This document shows, piece after piece, positions 27,763-36,479 of a DNA stretch of 64,000 nucleotides. This DNA is from CAWIMX01 sp963792785. Its GTDB lineage: Bacteria; Acidobacteriota; Vicinamibacteria; Vicinamibacterales; CAVVIG01. Every line of letters starts with the position of its first letter. The first letter of the stretch is position 1. The stretch lies in assembly GCA_963792785.1 (NCBI GenBank), contig CAWBXO010000002.1:620001-684000 (forward strand), written 5' to 3'. The translations under genes were made by a program, and so were the position numbers. The notes beneath the pieces were generated by a model. The model was given only the letters and a program-made list of their open reading frames with translations. It had not been told where the DNA came from and did no database searches.

Positions 27763-28205
27763 TATCGTGTGGTTTCCGCTTCCGAGATCTGATCGAGGCG
27801 CCGCTGGTGGCGCCCGCCCTCGAACGGCGTGGCCAGCCACAGCGTGAGAATTTCGTCCGCGAGGCCGAAGGCGACGATCCGGCCGCCCATCGACAGGACG
27901 TTCGCGTCGTTGTGCTGGCGCGACAGCCGCGCCGTGTAGAGATCGTTGCAGAGCGCCGCGCGGATGCCCTTGACCTTGTTCGCCGCGATCTGCTCGCCCT
28001 GGCCGCTCCCGCCGAGGACGATGCCGCGGTCGGCCGTGCCGGCGGCGACCGCGCGTCCGACCGCGAGGCAGATGGGCGGGTAGTCCACCGCAGCCTCGCT
28101 CTCCGTGCCGAAATCCTCGACCGTATGACCGAGCGCCGCGAGCGTCTGCTTGAAGTGTTCTTTCAGGAGAAAACCAGCGTGGTCGGCGCCAATCGCGATC
28201 CGCAC
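27762..28205 (-). CDS. rpiB: Ribose 5-phosphate isomerase B
   Basis: The 147-aa enzyme isomerises ribose 5-phosphate and ribulose 5-phosphate. It has the RpiB N-terminus MRIAIGADHAGFLLKEHFKQ, the phosphate-binding GIVLGGSGQGEQIAANK, the catalytic Cys region AALCNDLYTARLSRQHNDAN and VLSMGGRIV. It could equally isomerise allose 6-phosphate in some bacteria. It is translationally linked to glyA, which starts on its stop codon. Confidence 0.95.
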   Translation of the reverse strand: MRIAIGADHAGFLLKEHFKQTLAALGHTVEDFGTESEAAVDYPPICLAVGRAVAAGTADRGIVLGGSGQGEQIAANKVKGIRAALCNDLYTARLSRQHNDANVLSMGGRIVAFGLADEILTLWLATPFEGGRHQRRLDQISEAETTR

Positions 28206-28219
28206 GATCGGGAATTGTA

Positions 28220-28453
28220 CTATGCGACGTACTTCTTCGTGACCGAGTCTGGTTCAGTCGTCAGCCGGCGCAGCTTGTTCACGTCACCGATGATTTCGAC
28301 GGCGCCGCAGTCGCGGCACATCGCGGCTTTCGTCATGACGTCGCCGGTTTCGAGGGTCAGAAATTTCGAGTCCTGCGGGCGAAAGGAAACCCGCATCGCC
28401 GAAAACATGGCGCCCTGAGACATCTCGCCGCCGCAACGTATGCAGCTTGCCAT
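28220..28453 (-). CDS. Small zinc-ribbon protein
   Basis: This 77-aa protein carries two metal-binding pairs: CIRCGGEMSQG near the N-terminus and AMCRDCGAVEIIGDVNKL in the second half, giving CxxC...CxxC with about 43 residues between. The middle is a short beta-rich segment (VSFRPQDSKFLTLETGDVM). This resembles small zinc-ribbon families of unknown function. It is the first gene in the rpiB-glyA-helicase run, 14 bp from rpiB. Confidence 0.75.
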   Translation of the reverse strand: MASCIRCGGEMSQGAMFSAMRVSFRPQDSKFLTLETGDVMTKAAMCRDCGAVEIIGDVNKLRRLTTEPDSVTKKYVA

Positions 28454-28526
28454 AAATCCTCACATAAGACTGTAAGTGACTCAGAGGGACAGGGTAGCAC
28501 GCCGTCGGCCGATTCACACTTCTGCT

Positions 28527-28569
28527 CGGCGACGCCCGGGGCGAAGTGCCGGGCACCCGGGCGTCGCCG
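28527..28569 (-). terminator. Strong hairpin after the cupin gene
   Basis: A 14-bp perfect stem (28527-28540 with 28556-28569) and 15-base loop begin 6 bases past the corrected stop of the cupin gene. Its position supports the frame correction there: the uncorrected frame would read through the hairpin. No T tract follows. Confidence 0.6.
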
Positions 28570-28575
28570 CGCCTC

Positions 28576-29275
28576 TTAGCGTCCTTGCGGAGTGGGCGCG
28601 GCCGCCGGCGCGTTCCCGCGGCCAACACCGGGCGTCGGCACCTGGGGCATCGGCGCCCGCAGCAGCATGGGGTACACCCAGCCTGCCGGCAGCACGCGGT
28701 CCGGATCGGGACGGAAGCTCAGGGTACTCGACGTGGTCGGTCACGCCGCTCCACCCGTGCGCGACCTTGTTCGGAACGATGATGATGTCGCCGGGACCGA
28801 CGCGACGGCTGTACGCGCCCGGGCCCGCGATGCCGCTACCGCCGGGGCCGTTCATGGTGTTGGGCACGCCGCGCCCCGGCCGCTGGTTCAGGATCACTCC
28901 GCCGGTCGTCAGGATGCCCGACCCCGACGTGATGTAGTAGATCTCCGGCGTGTAGTCGTGCCAGAGGACGGGCACCGGGTCGCCGGGCTTCTCATTCGTG
29001 GGACCACGGTGGATGATCCCCACGCCGAGGTTGTACTTGCCCATGTCCACCACGCGCAGCTGGCGATCGGGCGGGCTGGCCGGCGCGTTCGCGATGACGT
29101 AGTCGATGTCGGATTTCGGGATGTCGAAAGCGTAGCTGGGCGCGTCGCCGGCGTGGATCTCGGCGGCGGGTGGCGGCACGACAGGCGCCTGGGCCGGCGC
29201 CTGCGCGCCCGTGATCGCGCCGTACGCCACCACGGCCGCGAGCGCCGTCACGGCGCCAATCATCTTCTCTCTCAT
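28576..29275 (-). CDS. Secreted cupin-domain protein with probable +1 frameshift
   Basis: The corrected product (about 232 aa) has a signal peptide (MIGAVTALAAVVAYGAITGA), a Pro-rich linker and one cupin barrel with EIYYITSGSGILTTGG and GPGDIIIVPNKVAHGW. After DHVEY the frame as given changes to an Arg-rich sequence. Removing one C from the CCC at 28722-28724 restores LSFRPDPDRVLPAGWVYP and a Pro-rich tail ending at TAA 28576-28578. As written, the frame runs to 28514. The upstream AGGAGG ribosome site fits ATG at 29275. A single-base insertion or sequencing error is likely. Function unknown. Confidence 0.75.
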
Positions 29276-29362
29276 ACGGACCTCCTCCCGTCGTCACCGA
29301 CAGGGCAGCGGTGGTTATACACCCGATCCGTACGCGTGCTCGGAGCGTTCGATGCGAGGCGG

Positions 29363-30671
29363 CTAGGCCTCTTCCCAGCGGAAACGGGCAAGGGCAACCG
29401 CTCCGAACGCGGCCGCGAACCCGAGCAGCACGATCGTGGGCACGATGGCGTGGCTGAAGCCGAGGCCGCGCCAGGTCATGGCGTCGAGACCGTCCACGGC
29501 CCACCGGGCGGGGACGACGATGGTGAGCCGCTGGAGCCAGGCGGGGAAGACGAACGTCGGCACCCAGGCGCCGCCGAGCATCACCATCATCAGGACGGCC
29601 AGCGTCGTCACGCCGCGCGTCGCGGCCGGCGTGCCGCCGACCGCGGCGATCAGCAGGCCGAAGGTGGCCGCCATCATCGAGCACGCGATCGAGACGGTCA
29701 GGAATCCGATCAGGCTGCCCTGAATGCGGACGTGGAACACGACCATCGCGAACGCGAAGGACACGAGCAGCGTCATCAGCGTGACGATCGTCATGCTGGC
29801 GGCCTTGCCGCCGAGCAGCGTGAAACGCGAGATCGGCGCGCTGCGCAGCCGTCGCCACAGGCCCATCTGCCGCTCGAGCAGGATCTCGATGCCGAGGTTC
29901 GCCGCGGCGAAGAGCAGGAACTGGATGCCCATGCCCGCGAACGAGTGCGCGTAGCCGTTGTAGGCCACGTTCTCGCCAGAGGTGATGGCCTCCTCGTGCG
30001 TCTCGTAGGGCATCGTGATGCCGGCGGGCGCGGCCGCGGCGCCGGCGCTGGGCGCGTCCTGGTTGTAGAAGGTCTGCACCGACGTGAGCATGTCCGTCAG
30101 CGCCAGCTTCTGGTCGGCCGGCATCGTCGTGGACGCCGCGATCTGGGGCAGGACCTGGTCGACCATCGCGCGGCCCTGCGCTCCGCCGAACATCTCGCGG
30201 CTCACGGCCTGCATCACGTGCTCGGTCATCACGCCGCGCACCATGGCCAGGTTCATGCCCTGTGACGGGTCGTACAGGAAATCGAGGGTCGGCTTCTCGC
30301 CTCCGCCGAAGAAGGCCGCGCCCGCCGCCTCGCCGAAGCCGGCCGGAATGACGACGGCCACCGTGAGGTCGCCGCGGCGGACGGCATCCCGCGCCTCGTC
30401 GGCCGTCGGCGCGGTCACCCGCAGGTTCTTGTCGTCCTGCGGCGTCCGCGACGATGCCCCTGGAGATCGCGGAGCCGTCCTGATCGACGATGGCCACGTC
30501 GATGCGCGCGGGCTCGGCGCTCTGGCTGGGACCGGAGAAGATCCCGCCGAAGAACGACGCGATGGCGATCGGCACGACGAAGCTCATGATCACCGCGCGC
30601 CGGTCGCTGAAGAAGAGCTGCAGGTCCTTGCGAACCATCGCCACGAGGGGGGTGAGAGGGAGGCGGGCCAT
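29363..30671 (-). CDS. ABC-2 type transporter permease, with probable +1 frameshift
   Basis: The gene encodes an ABC-2 permease: N-terminal MARLPLTPLVAMVRKDLQLF with a first membrane helix (AVIMSFVVPIAIASFFGGIF), a large extracytoplasmic loop (residues about 60-230), and a C-terminal block of five membrane helices containing the conserved LLERQMGLWRRLRSAPIS. Two frames cover it: the N-terminal frame runs to about ISRGIVADAAG, and the rest (from DKNLRVTAPTADEA) lies one frame away, joined by dropping one base near 30437. The combined length is 435 aa, normal for a DrrB/NodJ-like permease. It starts on the ATGA of the preceding ATPase, with which it forms an exporter. Confidence 0.82.
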
Positions 30672-31414
30672 CAGTCGCGCAGGCTCCTTCCGGTGAGCGC
30701 GAGGAATATCGTTTCGAGCGAGGGCGGGCGCCCGTCCGTGCCAGGCACGCGCGCTCGGAGGCCGGCCAGCGTGTCGTTGGCCGCGACGCGGCCGTGGTCG
30801 ATCACCACGATGCGGTCGGCCAGGCGCTCGGCCTCCTCCATGTAGTGCGTGGTGTAGAGCAGGGCCTTGCCGCGGGCCTTGAGCGCCTCGAGGTTATCGA
30901 AGATGGCGTTGCGGCTCTGCGGGTCCACGCCGACCGTCGGCTCGTCGAGCAGCAGGATGTCGGGATCGTGCAGCAGCCCGGCGGCGAGGTTCAGGCGCCG
31001 CTTCATGCCGCCGCTGAACGTCTTCACCCGATCGCGCGACCGCTCCGCCAGGCCGACCAGTTCGAGCGCCGCCGCCGCCGCCCGTTCGAGCGCCGGGCCG
31101 GTCAGGTCGTACAGCCCTCCGAAGAAGCGGAGGTTGTCGTGGGCCGAGAGTTCATCGTAGAGCGCGAGGTCCTGGGGCACGAGGCCGACGCGGCGCTTGG
31201 CGGGATCGGTGTCGCCCGAGAGGCGCGCGCCGCCGACGAGCACCTCGCCGCGGTCGGGCGTCACGAGGCCGGCGATCATCGAGACGGTGGTCGTCTTGCC
31301 GGCGCCGTTCGGGCCGAGGAGGCCCACGAGCTGGCCCGGCGCCACCGAGAAGGTGACTTCATCCACGGCGACGAGGGTGCCGAACGATTTTCGGAGCGCG
31401 TTGACCTGCAGCAC
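30671..31414 (-). CDS. ABC transporter ATP-binding protein
   Basis: The 247-aa ATPase shows Walker A GLLGPNGAGKTT, Q-loop VPQDLALYDELSAHDN, signature KTFSGGMKRRLNLAAGL, Walker B DILLLDEPTVGVDPQ and the H-loop TTHYMEEAERL. The DrrA/CcmA-like form energises export by the ABC-2 permease directly downstream, with which it overlaps by four bases (ATGA). Substrate unknown: drug, lipid or polysaccharide candidates are all possible for this subfamily. Confidence 0.95.
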   Translation of the reverse strand: MLQVNALRKSFGTLVAVDEVTFSVAPGQLVGLLGPNGAGKTTTVSMIAGLVTPDRGEVLVGGARLSGDTDPAKRRVGLVPQDLALYDELSAHDNLRFFGGLYDLTGPALERAAAAALELVGLAERSRDRVKTFSGGMKRRLNLAAGLLHDPDILLLDEPTVGVDPQSRNAIFDNLEALKARGKALLYTTHYMEEAERLADRIVVIDHGRVAANDTLAGLRARVPGTDGRPPSLETIFLALTGRSLRD

Positions 31415-31478
31415 GGCTTGTTTGCGTTAGACGAGGCGCCCTTCGCCCCTGTTCCTCTCGCGGCCTTATGATGCACCT

Positions 31479-31979
31479 ATGCCTATGCAGAACGCACGGA
31501 CACCGGAGGCTCCCGCCGTCGCGTACCGCTCCCGCGTGCGCGTCGAACCCGGCGCGGGCAAGCTGAAACAGGTGTATTTGCCGCAGGAGACGGCGCCGGT
31601 CCCGATGGGGGTTCATGGTCCCATCGCCGCGCACTACAAGCTGGCCGAGGGCGCGTACACGCCCCGGGCGTCCACGTTGGACTACGTCGTCGGCGCCACG
31701 GCCGGCTGTCTGATGGGGACGTTGAATGGCGCGTTGATGGCGCGGCAGATCCCCACCGGGGAGGGCCGGCTCACCGGCGAGGCCGTGGGCGAGCTGGAAG
31801 TCGAGGACGGGGTGCTCGTGATCCGGCGCATTCACCTCGTTGCGCGGCTGCGCGCCGCCGCCGGACATCGCGAAGCCGTCGAACGCGTCGCGAGCGTGTA
31901 TCCCGATCAGTGCCCGGTGTACCGCTCGCTGCGAGGCGCGATCGCGATCACGACCGCGCTCGAATTCGACGCGGAATGA
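31479..31979 (+). CDS. OsmC/Ohr-family protein
   Basis: The 166-aa product has the OsmC fold pattern with the two redox cysteines: one in GATAGCLMGTLNGALM and one in VYPDQCPVYRSLRGAIA. The family reduces organic hydroperoxides. It lacks a specific Ohr signature, so it could be a general OsmC-like protein. Two near starts (MPMQ, MQN) exist; the first at 31479 is used. A terminator hairpin follows 6 bp after the stop. Convergent with the TonB receptor. Confidence 0.88.
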   Translation: MPMQNARTPEAPAVAYRSRVRVEPGAGKLKQVYLPQETAPVPMGVHGPIAAHYKLAEGAYTPRASTLDYVVGATAGCLMGTLNGALMARQIPTGEGRLTGEAVGELEVEDGVLVIRRIHLVARLRAAAGHREAVERVASVYPDQCPVYRSLRGAIAITTALEFDAE

Positions 31980-31984
31980 AGAAA

Positions 31985-32010
31985 GGCCGGGTGGGATCCC
32001 CCACCCGGCC
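31985..32010. terminator. Hairpin between OsmC gene and TonB receptor
   Basis: A perfect 11-bp stem (GGCCGGGTGGG 31985-31995 with 32000-32010) and ATCC loop directly follow the OsmC gene. On the minus strand it is followed by TTTC, so it could serve both convergent genes. Confidence 0.65.
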
Positions 32011-32021
32011 TGGTCTTGCCT

Positions 32022-32130
32022 ACCCGACCGACCCGACCGACCCGACCGACCCGACCGACCCGACCGATACCTGACCGACCTGACCGACCCGACCGACCCG
32101 ACCGACCCGACCGACCCGACCGACCCGACC
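32022..32130. repeat. 9-bp tandem repeat (CCCGACCGA)n
   Basis: About 12 copies of a 9-base unit CCCGACCGA fill the gap between the hairpin and the receptor gene, with an interruption (TACCTGACCGACCTGA-type variants) near 32067-32082. The array ends three bases before the receptor's TAG stop. Confidence 0.9.
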
Positions 32131-32133
32131 TAA

Positions 32134-35038
32134 CTAAAACCTGAAGCCGAGCGCCACGCGGAACGTGCGGCCGCCGACCACGCTCTCGATCGGCGTCGGG
32201 TAGTACGTGTTCGACGTGCCCTTCCCGAAGTTCGCGCCCTTCGTGTAGCCGGTGTGGATCCCGAGGGCGTCGACCGGCGACGACGGGTCCTGGCTGATCG
32301 TGGTGTTCCAGGCGATCTGCTTCAGGTCGTTGAACAGATTGAACACGTCGAGCTTCACCCACGGCCGGAGCGACCGGAACACCGGGATGTTGTAGTTGAT
32401 CGACGTGTCGAACAGCGCATAGCCCTTGAAGAACTCCGAGCCCCGCGCGCCGTAGTAGATGACCTGGCTCGACGGCTCGTCGGGATAGCCGGCCGCCGCC
32501 AGGATCGCTTCCTGCGTCGCGGTGATCGGCTGCCCCGTCGCGGTCAGGCTGTAGGTCTGGCCCGAGTTGACGCGCCACAGCCCCGAGATCGACGCGTCGC
32601 CGAAGCGGCCGAAGTCGGTGTTGTAGACCGACCAGACGCGCAGCTTGTGGCGCTGGAAGTCCGGCAGGCGGCCGTCCGGATAGTGCAGCGCGGCGGTGAA
32701 GATCTCCGGGTAGTCGCCGATGCGCGACGGGATGCCCGGCTGGTTCGTCGCTTCGCCGTTGTAGTTGCCGTCGTCCTGGATCATCAGCGTGTAGTGGCCG
32801 TTCAGCGACCACGCCGGCGTGATGTCGTAGCGGCCCTGGAAGAGCAGGCCCTGGTACTGGCGGAAGCCGATGTCGCTGTTCTTGTAGATCGTGTTGGTGA
32901 ACGTGCCCACGTCGAAGCCGTTGGCCACCACGTCGGTCACGCCGTTGTCCAGCGAGATGTAGTCCTCGATGAGGTGATCCGTCTTGCGGAAGACGTACGT
33001 GCCCTCGAGGTAGCCCCGGCTGCCCACCTGTCCGCCGAGCGACGTGGTGAACTCCTTGGTGATCGGCGTGCGCAGGCCGTCGGCCAGGAACACGTTCTTC
33101 GTCGGGAACTGCCCGACGACGATCGCGTAGTTGTCCGGGTTGAAGCCCGCCGAGAAGTCGCGGCCGGCGCCGGCCGGCCCGGTGTAGACGCCGAGGAGGA
33201 TGTCGGGGTTGCCGACGTTGTTGTTGGCGCCGATCTGCGCCTCGTTGGCGCGGCCGGAGTAGTGGCCGTAGGTGACGTGCGCCACGTATCGCCCGTCGCC
33301 CTTGAGGTCGTAGGCCAGCGCGAGACGCGGCACGACGGTGTCGGTGTTCAGGCCGATCAGCCCGCCCGAAGACGCGCTCCGCACGTGCTCGAACCGCACG
33401 CCGACATCGGCTGACAGGTGGCTGTTCATCGTCCAGTGGTCCTGCGCGAACACCGACTGCGTGTCCACGTCGAGCTTGGCGCCTCGGTCGGCGAGCCAGT
33501 GCTCGATGAGCGTCTCCCCGGGCGTAAACATCGGCTGCAGGCGGCCCTGACCCGTCGTAGATCGGGTTGCCGCCGGCGTCCGTCACGTAGTCGGCGTCGA
33601 ACACGTAGCTCGTGGCCGATTGCGAGTTGCCGCCGGTGAGCTGGCTGCGGAACCACTCGTAGCCCGTCTTGATCTCGTGGCGGCCCTTGCCCTCGGTGAA
33701 GTAGGTCAGGTTGCCCGTGGCCTGCCGATTGTTGCGCTGCTCACCGTCGGTCGCGTCGAAGTACGGCGCGTTGTAGTGCTCGAGCGCGGAGAGCGCGATG
33801 ATCGGCGAGTCGACGATGGCGGTGCTCGTGCCGCCCGAGCCGTCGAACGCGAACTTGCGCTGCGAGTACTGTCCCTCGACGAGCAGGTTGCTCGACAGCA
33901 CGCCGTGGTAATTCGTGTAGTAGTAGCTGTTCGGCAAGGACCGGTTGGTGATCGTGAACGGGTCGATGCTGAAACTGAACGACGGCCGCTCGCTCTGTCC
34001 GAGCGGGCTGTTCACGAAGCCGCCCGCGATCGTGTGGTTCGGGCTGATCGACCCGGTGAGCTTCAGCTCGGCGCGCTTGTCGTCGTTCACCTGCGTGTAC
34101 TGGTAGCCGGTGATGTTGAGGGCGCCGGCCACCGACTGCTTCTCGTAGCGGCCCGCGGTGAAGAACCAGAGGCGATCCTTGACGATCGGCCCGCCGAAGG
34201 TCCCTTCGTAGTTCTTGTTCAGCGTGTCCTTGTGCGTCGTGCCTTTCGACACCTCGAACGGCGTCTCGGTGCTCCAGGACGGGTTGGTCAGGTTCAGGCG
34301 GCCGCTGCCGCTGAACGTGTTGCCGCCGCTCTTGGTGATTGCGTTGATCACGCCGCCTGAGAACCGGCCGTACTCGGCCGAGATGCCCGAGGTGAGCGTC
34401 TGCGTCTCCTGGATGGCGTCCTCGATGAACAGGTTCTGCGGCGAGCCGAACAGGTTGTCGTTCACGTCGACGCCGTTGATCATGAAGACGTTGTCGAACG
34501 CGAACGCGCCGTTGATCGACACCTGGCCGGTGTTCGGCGTGTTGTTGGTCAGGCCGGGCGAGAGCTCGGCGATGCCCGCGAGCGTGCGCGCCATGGCCAG
34601 CGATTCGACCTGGTCGTGCGTGATGTTCTGCCCGACGATCGGCGTCGCGATCGGCGCCGGCGTCTCGGCCACGACGGTCACCGCCTCGGCCACGCCGGAC
34701 GGCATCATCGTGACGTTCTGCTCGATCGTCAGGCCGAGGGGCAGCGTGAAGGCGCGCTCCACGGTCTGGAAGTTCGACAGCTCGAACGTGACGGTGTATT
34801 GTCCGGGCGGCAGCGTCCGGAAGACGTACGATCCATCACGTTCGCTGACGTTCGAGCGAACGCCCTGGAGCGCCGGGGACGCCGCCGTGACGACGACGCC
34901 CGGAACGGGCAGGCCCTGCTGGTCGTTCACGACACCGCGGATGGTGCCGGACTGCACGCCCTGCGCGAGAGCGCTGACGGGGAGGGTGACGAACAGCAGG
35001 AACAGCCACCCTGTTGCAAGCCGTGTAATGCGTTTCAT
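32134..35038 (-). CDS. TonB-dependent receptor with carboxypeptidase-regulatory domain, probable +1 frameshift
   Basis: This 967-aa (corrected) outer-membrane receptor has a signal peptide (LATGWLFLLFVTLPVSALAQ), a carboxypeptidase-regulatory Ig domain (GTIRGVVNDQQGLPVPGVVV, about residues 30-110), a plug (AGIAELSPGLTNNTPNTGQV, GVDVNDNLFGSP, SGGVINAITKSGGNTFSG) and a long beta-barrel that ends in the typical terminal aromatic GRTFRVALGFRF. This is the oar-like receptor type abundant in acidobacteria and probably imports glycans or other large ligands. The frame breaks at NPIYDGSG: dropping one base from the CCC at 33545-33547 joins it to RLQPMFTPGETLIEHWL. The ATG at 35038 is preferred. Confidence 0.88.
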
Positions 35039-35287
35039 GGATGCGTGATCTCCTTGTCGAATCCGGGCCCGCGTCCGGTCGTTCCGGGACGAAGTCCCGT
35101 GGACGCTTGGCGAATCGCCGGATCGACTAGTGGAAAAATACAGAGCGCGTCCACGCCTGTCCGTCCGCCCGTCACAATGAAAGCCGTTCATCACAACCAA
35201 GTCGCGTCGAATTCAAGAAGTTGAAGACCAATACGCCGGAACGGTCGGTAATGGGACGAGTGGTGTGATGAACGCCAGTCTCGTACT

Positions 35288-36478
35288 ATGACGTCCATGG
35301 CTGGACATGACTTTCCGACGGTCGCGATCTCCGTGCGCGGCGAACGGCGCGTGCGCGGCGGCCACCCGTGGATCTATCGATCCGACGTGCTCAACGCGCG
35401 CGCGGCCGCGGGCGATCGCGTACGGGTGGTCGGCCCGCGCGGCGGGCCGGCGCTGGGCACGGCCCTCTACAGCGATCGATCGCAGATCGTCCTGCGGATG
35501 CTCACGATCGGCGGCGACGACGCCAATCCCGCGGACGACGGGTTGATCCGGGAACGGCTCGAGGCGGCGATCGCCTTCCGCGAGTCGCTGGCGATCGAGG
35601 CGACCGCGTACCGGCTCGTGCACGGTGAAGGCGATCTGCTGCCGTCGCTCATCGTCGATCGGTACGGGGACTACCTCGTGCTGCAGGCGCTGTCGCAGGG
35701 GATGGACCGGCTCACGCCGACCGTCGTGGCGTTCCTGCAGGACCGGCTGCGGCCGCGGGGAATTCTGGCGCGCAACGACCCGCGTGCGCGCGTCCTCGAC
35801 GGGCTGGAGCAGCGGGTCGAGGTGCTCGCCGGCGAGATCCCGGATCGCGTCGAGGTCGACGAGAACGGGATCCACTACGACGTCGATGTGAAGGGCGGGC
35901 AGAAGACGGGACTGTTCCTGGATCAGCGCGAGAACCGCGAAGCGGCGGCCCGCTACGCGCACGGCCGGCTCCTCGACTGCTTCAGCTACAACGGCGGCTT
36001 CGCGCTCACGCTCGGGCCGAAGTGCCGGGAGACGATCGCGTTCGACGCGTCGGAGGACGCGGTCGCGCGCATTGCCGCGAACGCCGCGCGCAACGGCGTG
36101 GCCGTCGACGCGCGCGTCGGCAACGTGTTCGACGAGCTGCGGGGCCTCGAGCGGACGAAGGAGCGGTTCGACACGATCGTCCTCGACCCGCCCGCCTTCG
36201 CGAAGACGAAGGCCTCGGTCGAGAAGGCCACCGCCGGGTACAAGGAAATCAACCTGCGGGCGCTGAAGCTGCTCAACCCCGGCGGCATCCTCGTCACCTG
36301 CAGCTGCTCGTACCACATCAGCGAGGCCGCGCTCGGCGAGATTGTCTACGATGCCTCGGTCGACGCGCAGGCGCACGTCACCGTCGTCGAGAAGCGGATG
36401 CAGGGCCGGGACCACCCGGTGCTGCTCGGCGTGCCCGAGACGTACTATCTGAAATGCTTCATCCTGCGGAAGCTGTGA
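35288..36478 (+). CDS. rlmI: 23S rRNA m5C methyltransferase-like (RlmI family)
   Basis: This 396-aa protein has an N-terminal PUA domain (about residues 10-80, RRVRGGHPWIYRSDV), a linker with DLLPSLIVDRYGDYLV, and a SAM-dependent Rossmann domain with LLDCFSYNGGFAL, FDASEDAVARI, IVLDPPAFAKTK and the TCSCSYH segment containing the catalytic Cys. RlmI methylates C1962 of 23S rRNA. The last 41 bases of this gene are repeated 3.17 kb downstream (see the direct repeats). The three-gene cassette begins in its stop codon. Confidence 0.9.
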   Translation: MTSMAGHDFPTVAISVRGERRVRGGHPWIYRSDVLNARAAAGDRVRVVGPRGGPALGTALYSDRSQIVLRMLTIGGDDANPADDGLIRERLEAAIAFRESLAIEATAYRLVHGEGDLLPSLIVDRYGDYLVLQALSQGMDRLTPTVVAFLQDRLRPRGILARNDPRARVLDGLEQRVEVLAGEIPDRVEVDENGIHYDVDVKGGQKTGLFLDQRENREAAARYAHGRLLDCFSYNGGFALTLGPKCRETIAFDASEDAVARIAANAARNGVAVDARVGNVFDELRGLERTKERFDTIVLDPPAFAKTKASVEKATAGYKEINLRALKLLNPGGILVTCSCSYHISEAALGEIVYDASVDAQAHVTVVEKRMQGRDHPVLLGVPETYYLKCFILRKL

Positions 36479-36479
36479 G
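36437..36479 (+). repeat. Direct repeat, copy 1 (3' end of rlmI)
   Basis: These 43 bases encode the last residues of RlmI (ETYYLKCFILRKL) and its stop. They recur at 39605-39647 with a single difference (G36469 against A39637). The repeat also holds the presumed GTG start (36475) of the next gene. Confidence 0.95.

Noticed and set aside
27762..28220. Glycine riboswitch or other leader before glyA
   Set aside because: glyA begins on the rpiB stop codon with no leader, so no riboswitch can be fitted.
28514..28575. C-terminal tail of the uncorrected cupin frame
   Set aside because: It is Arg/Gly-rich and passes through a terminator hairpin; the corrected frame ends at 28576.
32022..32130. CRISPR-like repetitive array
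   Set aside because: The unit is only 9 bp with no spacers and no cas genes in the window; it is a simple tandem repeat.
31907..32133. Extension of the receptor frame through the 9-bp repeat (Ser-Gly-Arg repeats)
   Set aside because: It is an off-frame read-through after the frameshift; the true receptor frame ends at TAG 32134 with a proper terminal barrel strand.
36022..36474. Extension of the GT-C-like gene back into rlmI
   Set aside because: The frame is antiphase to the well supported methyltransferase domain; the GTGA overlap at 36475 is the natural start.
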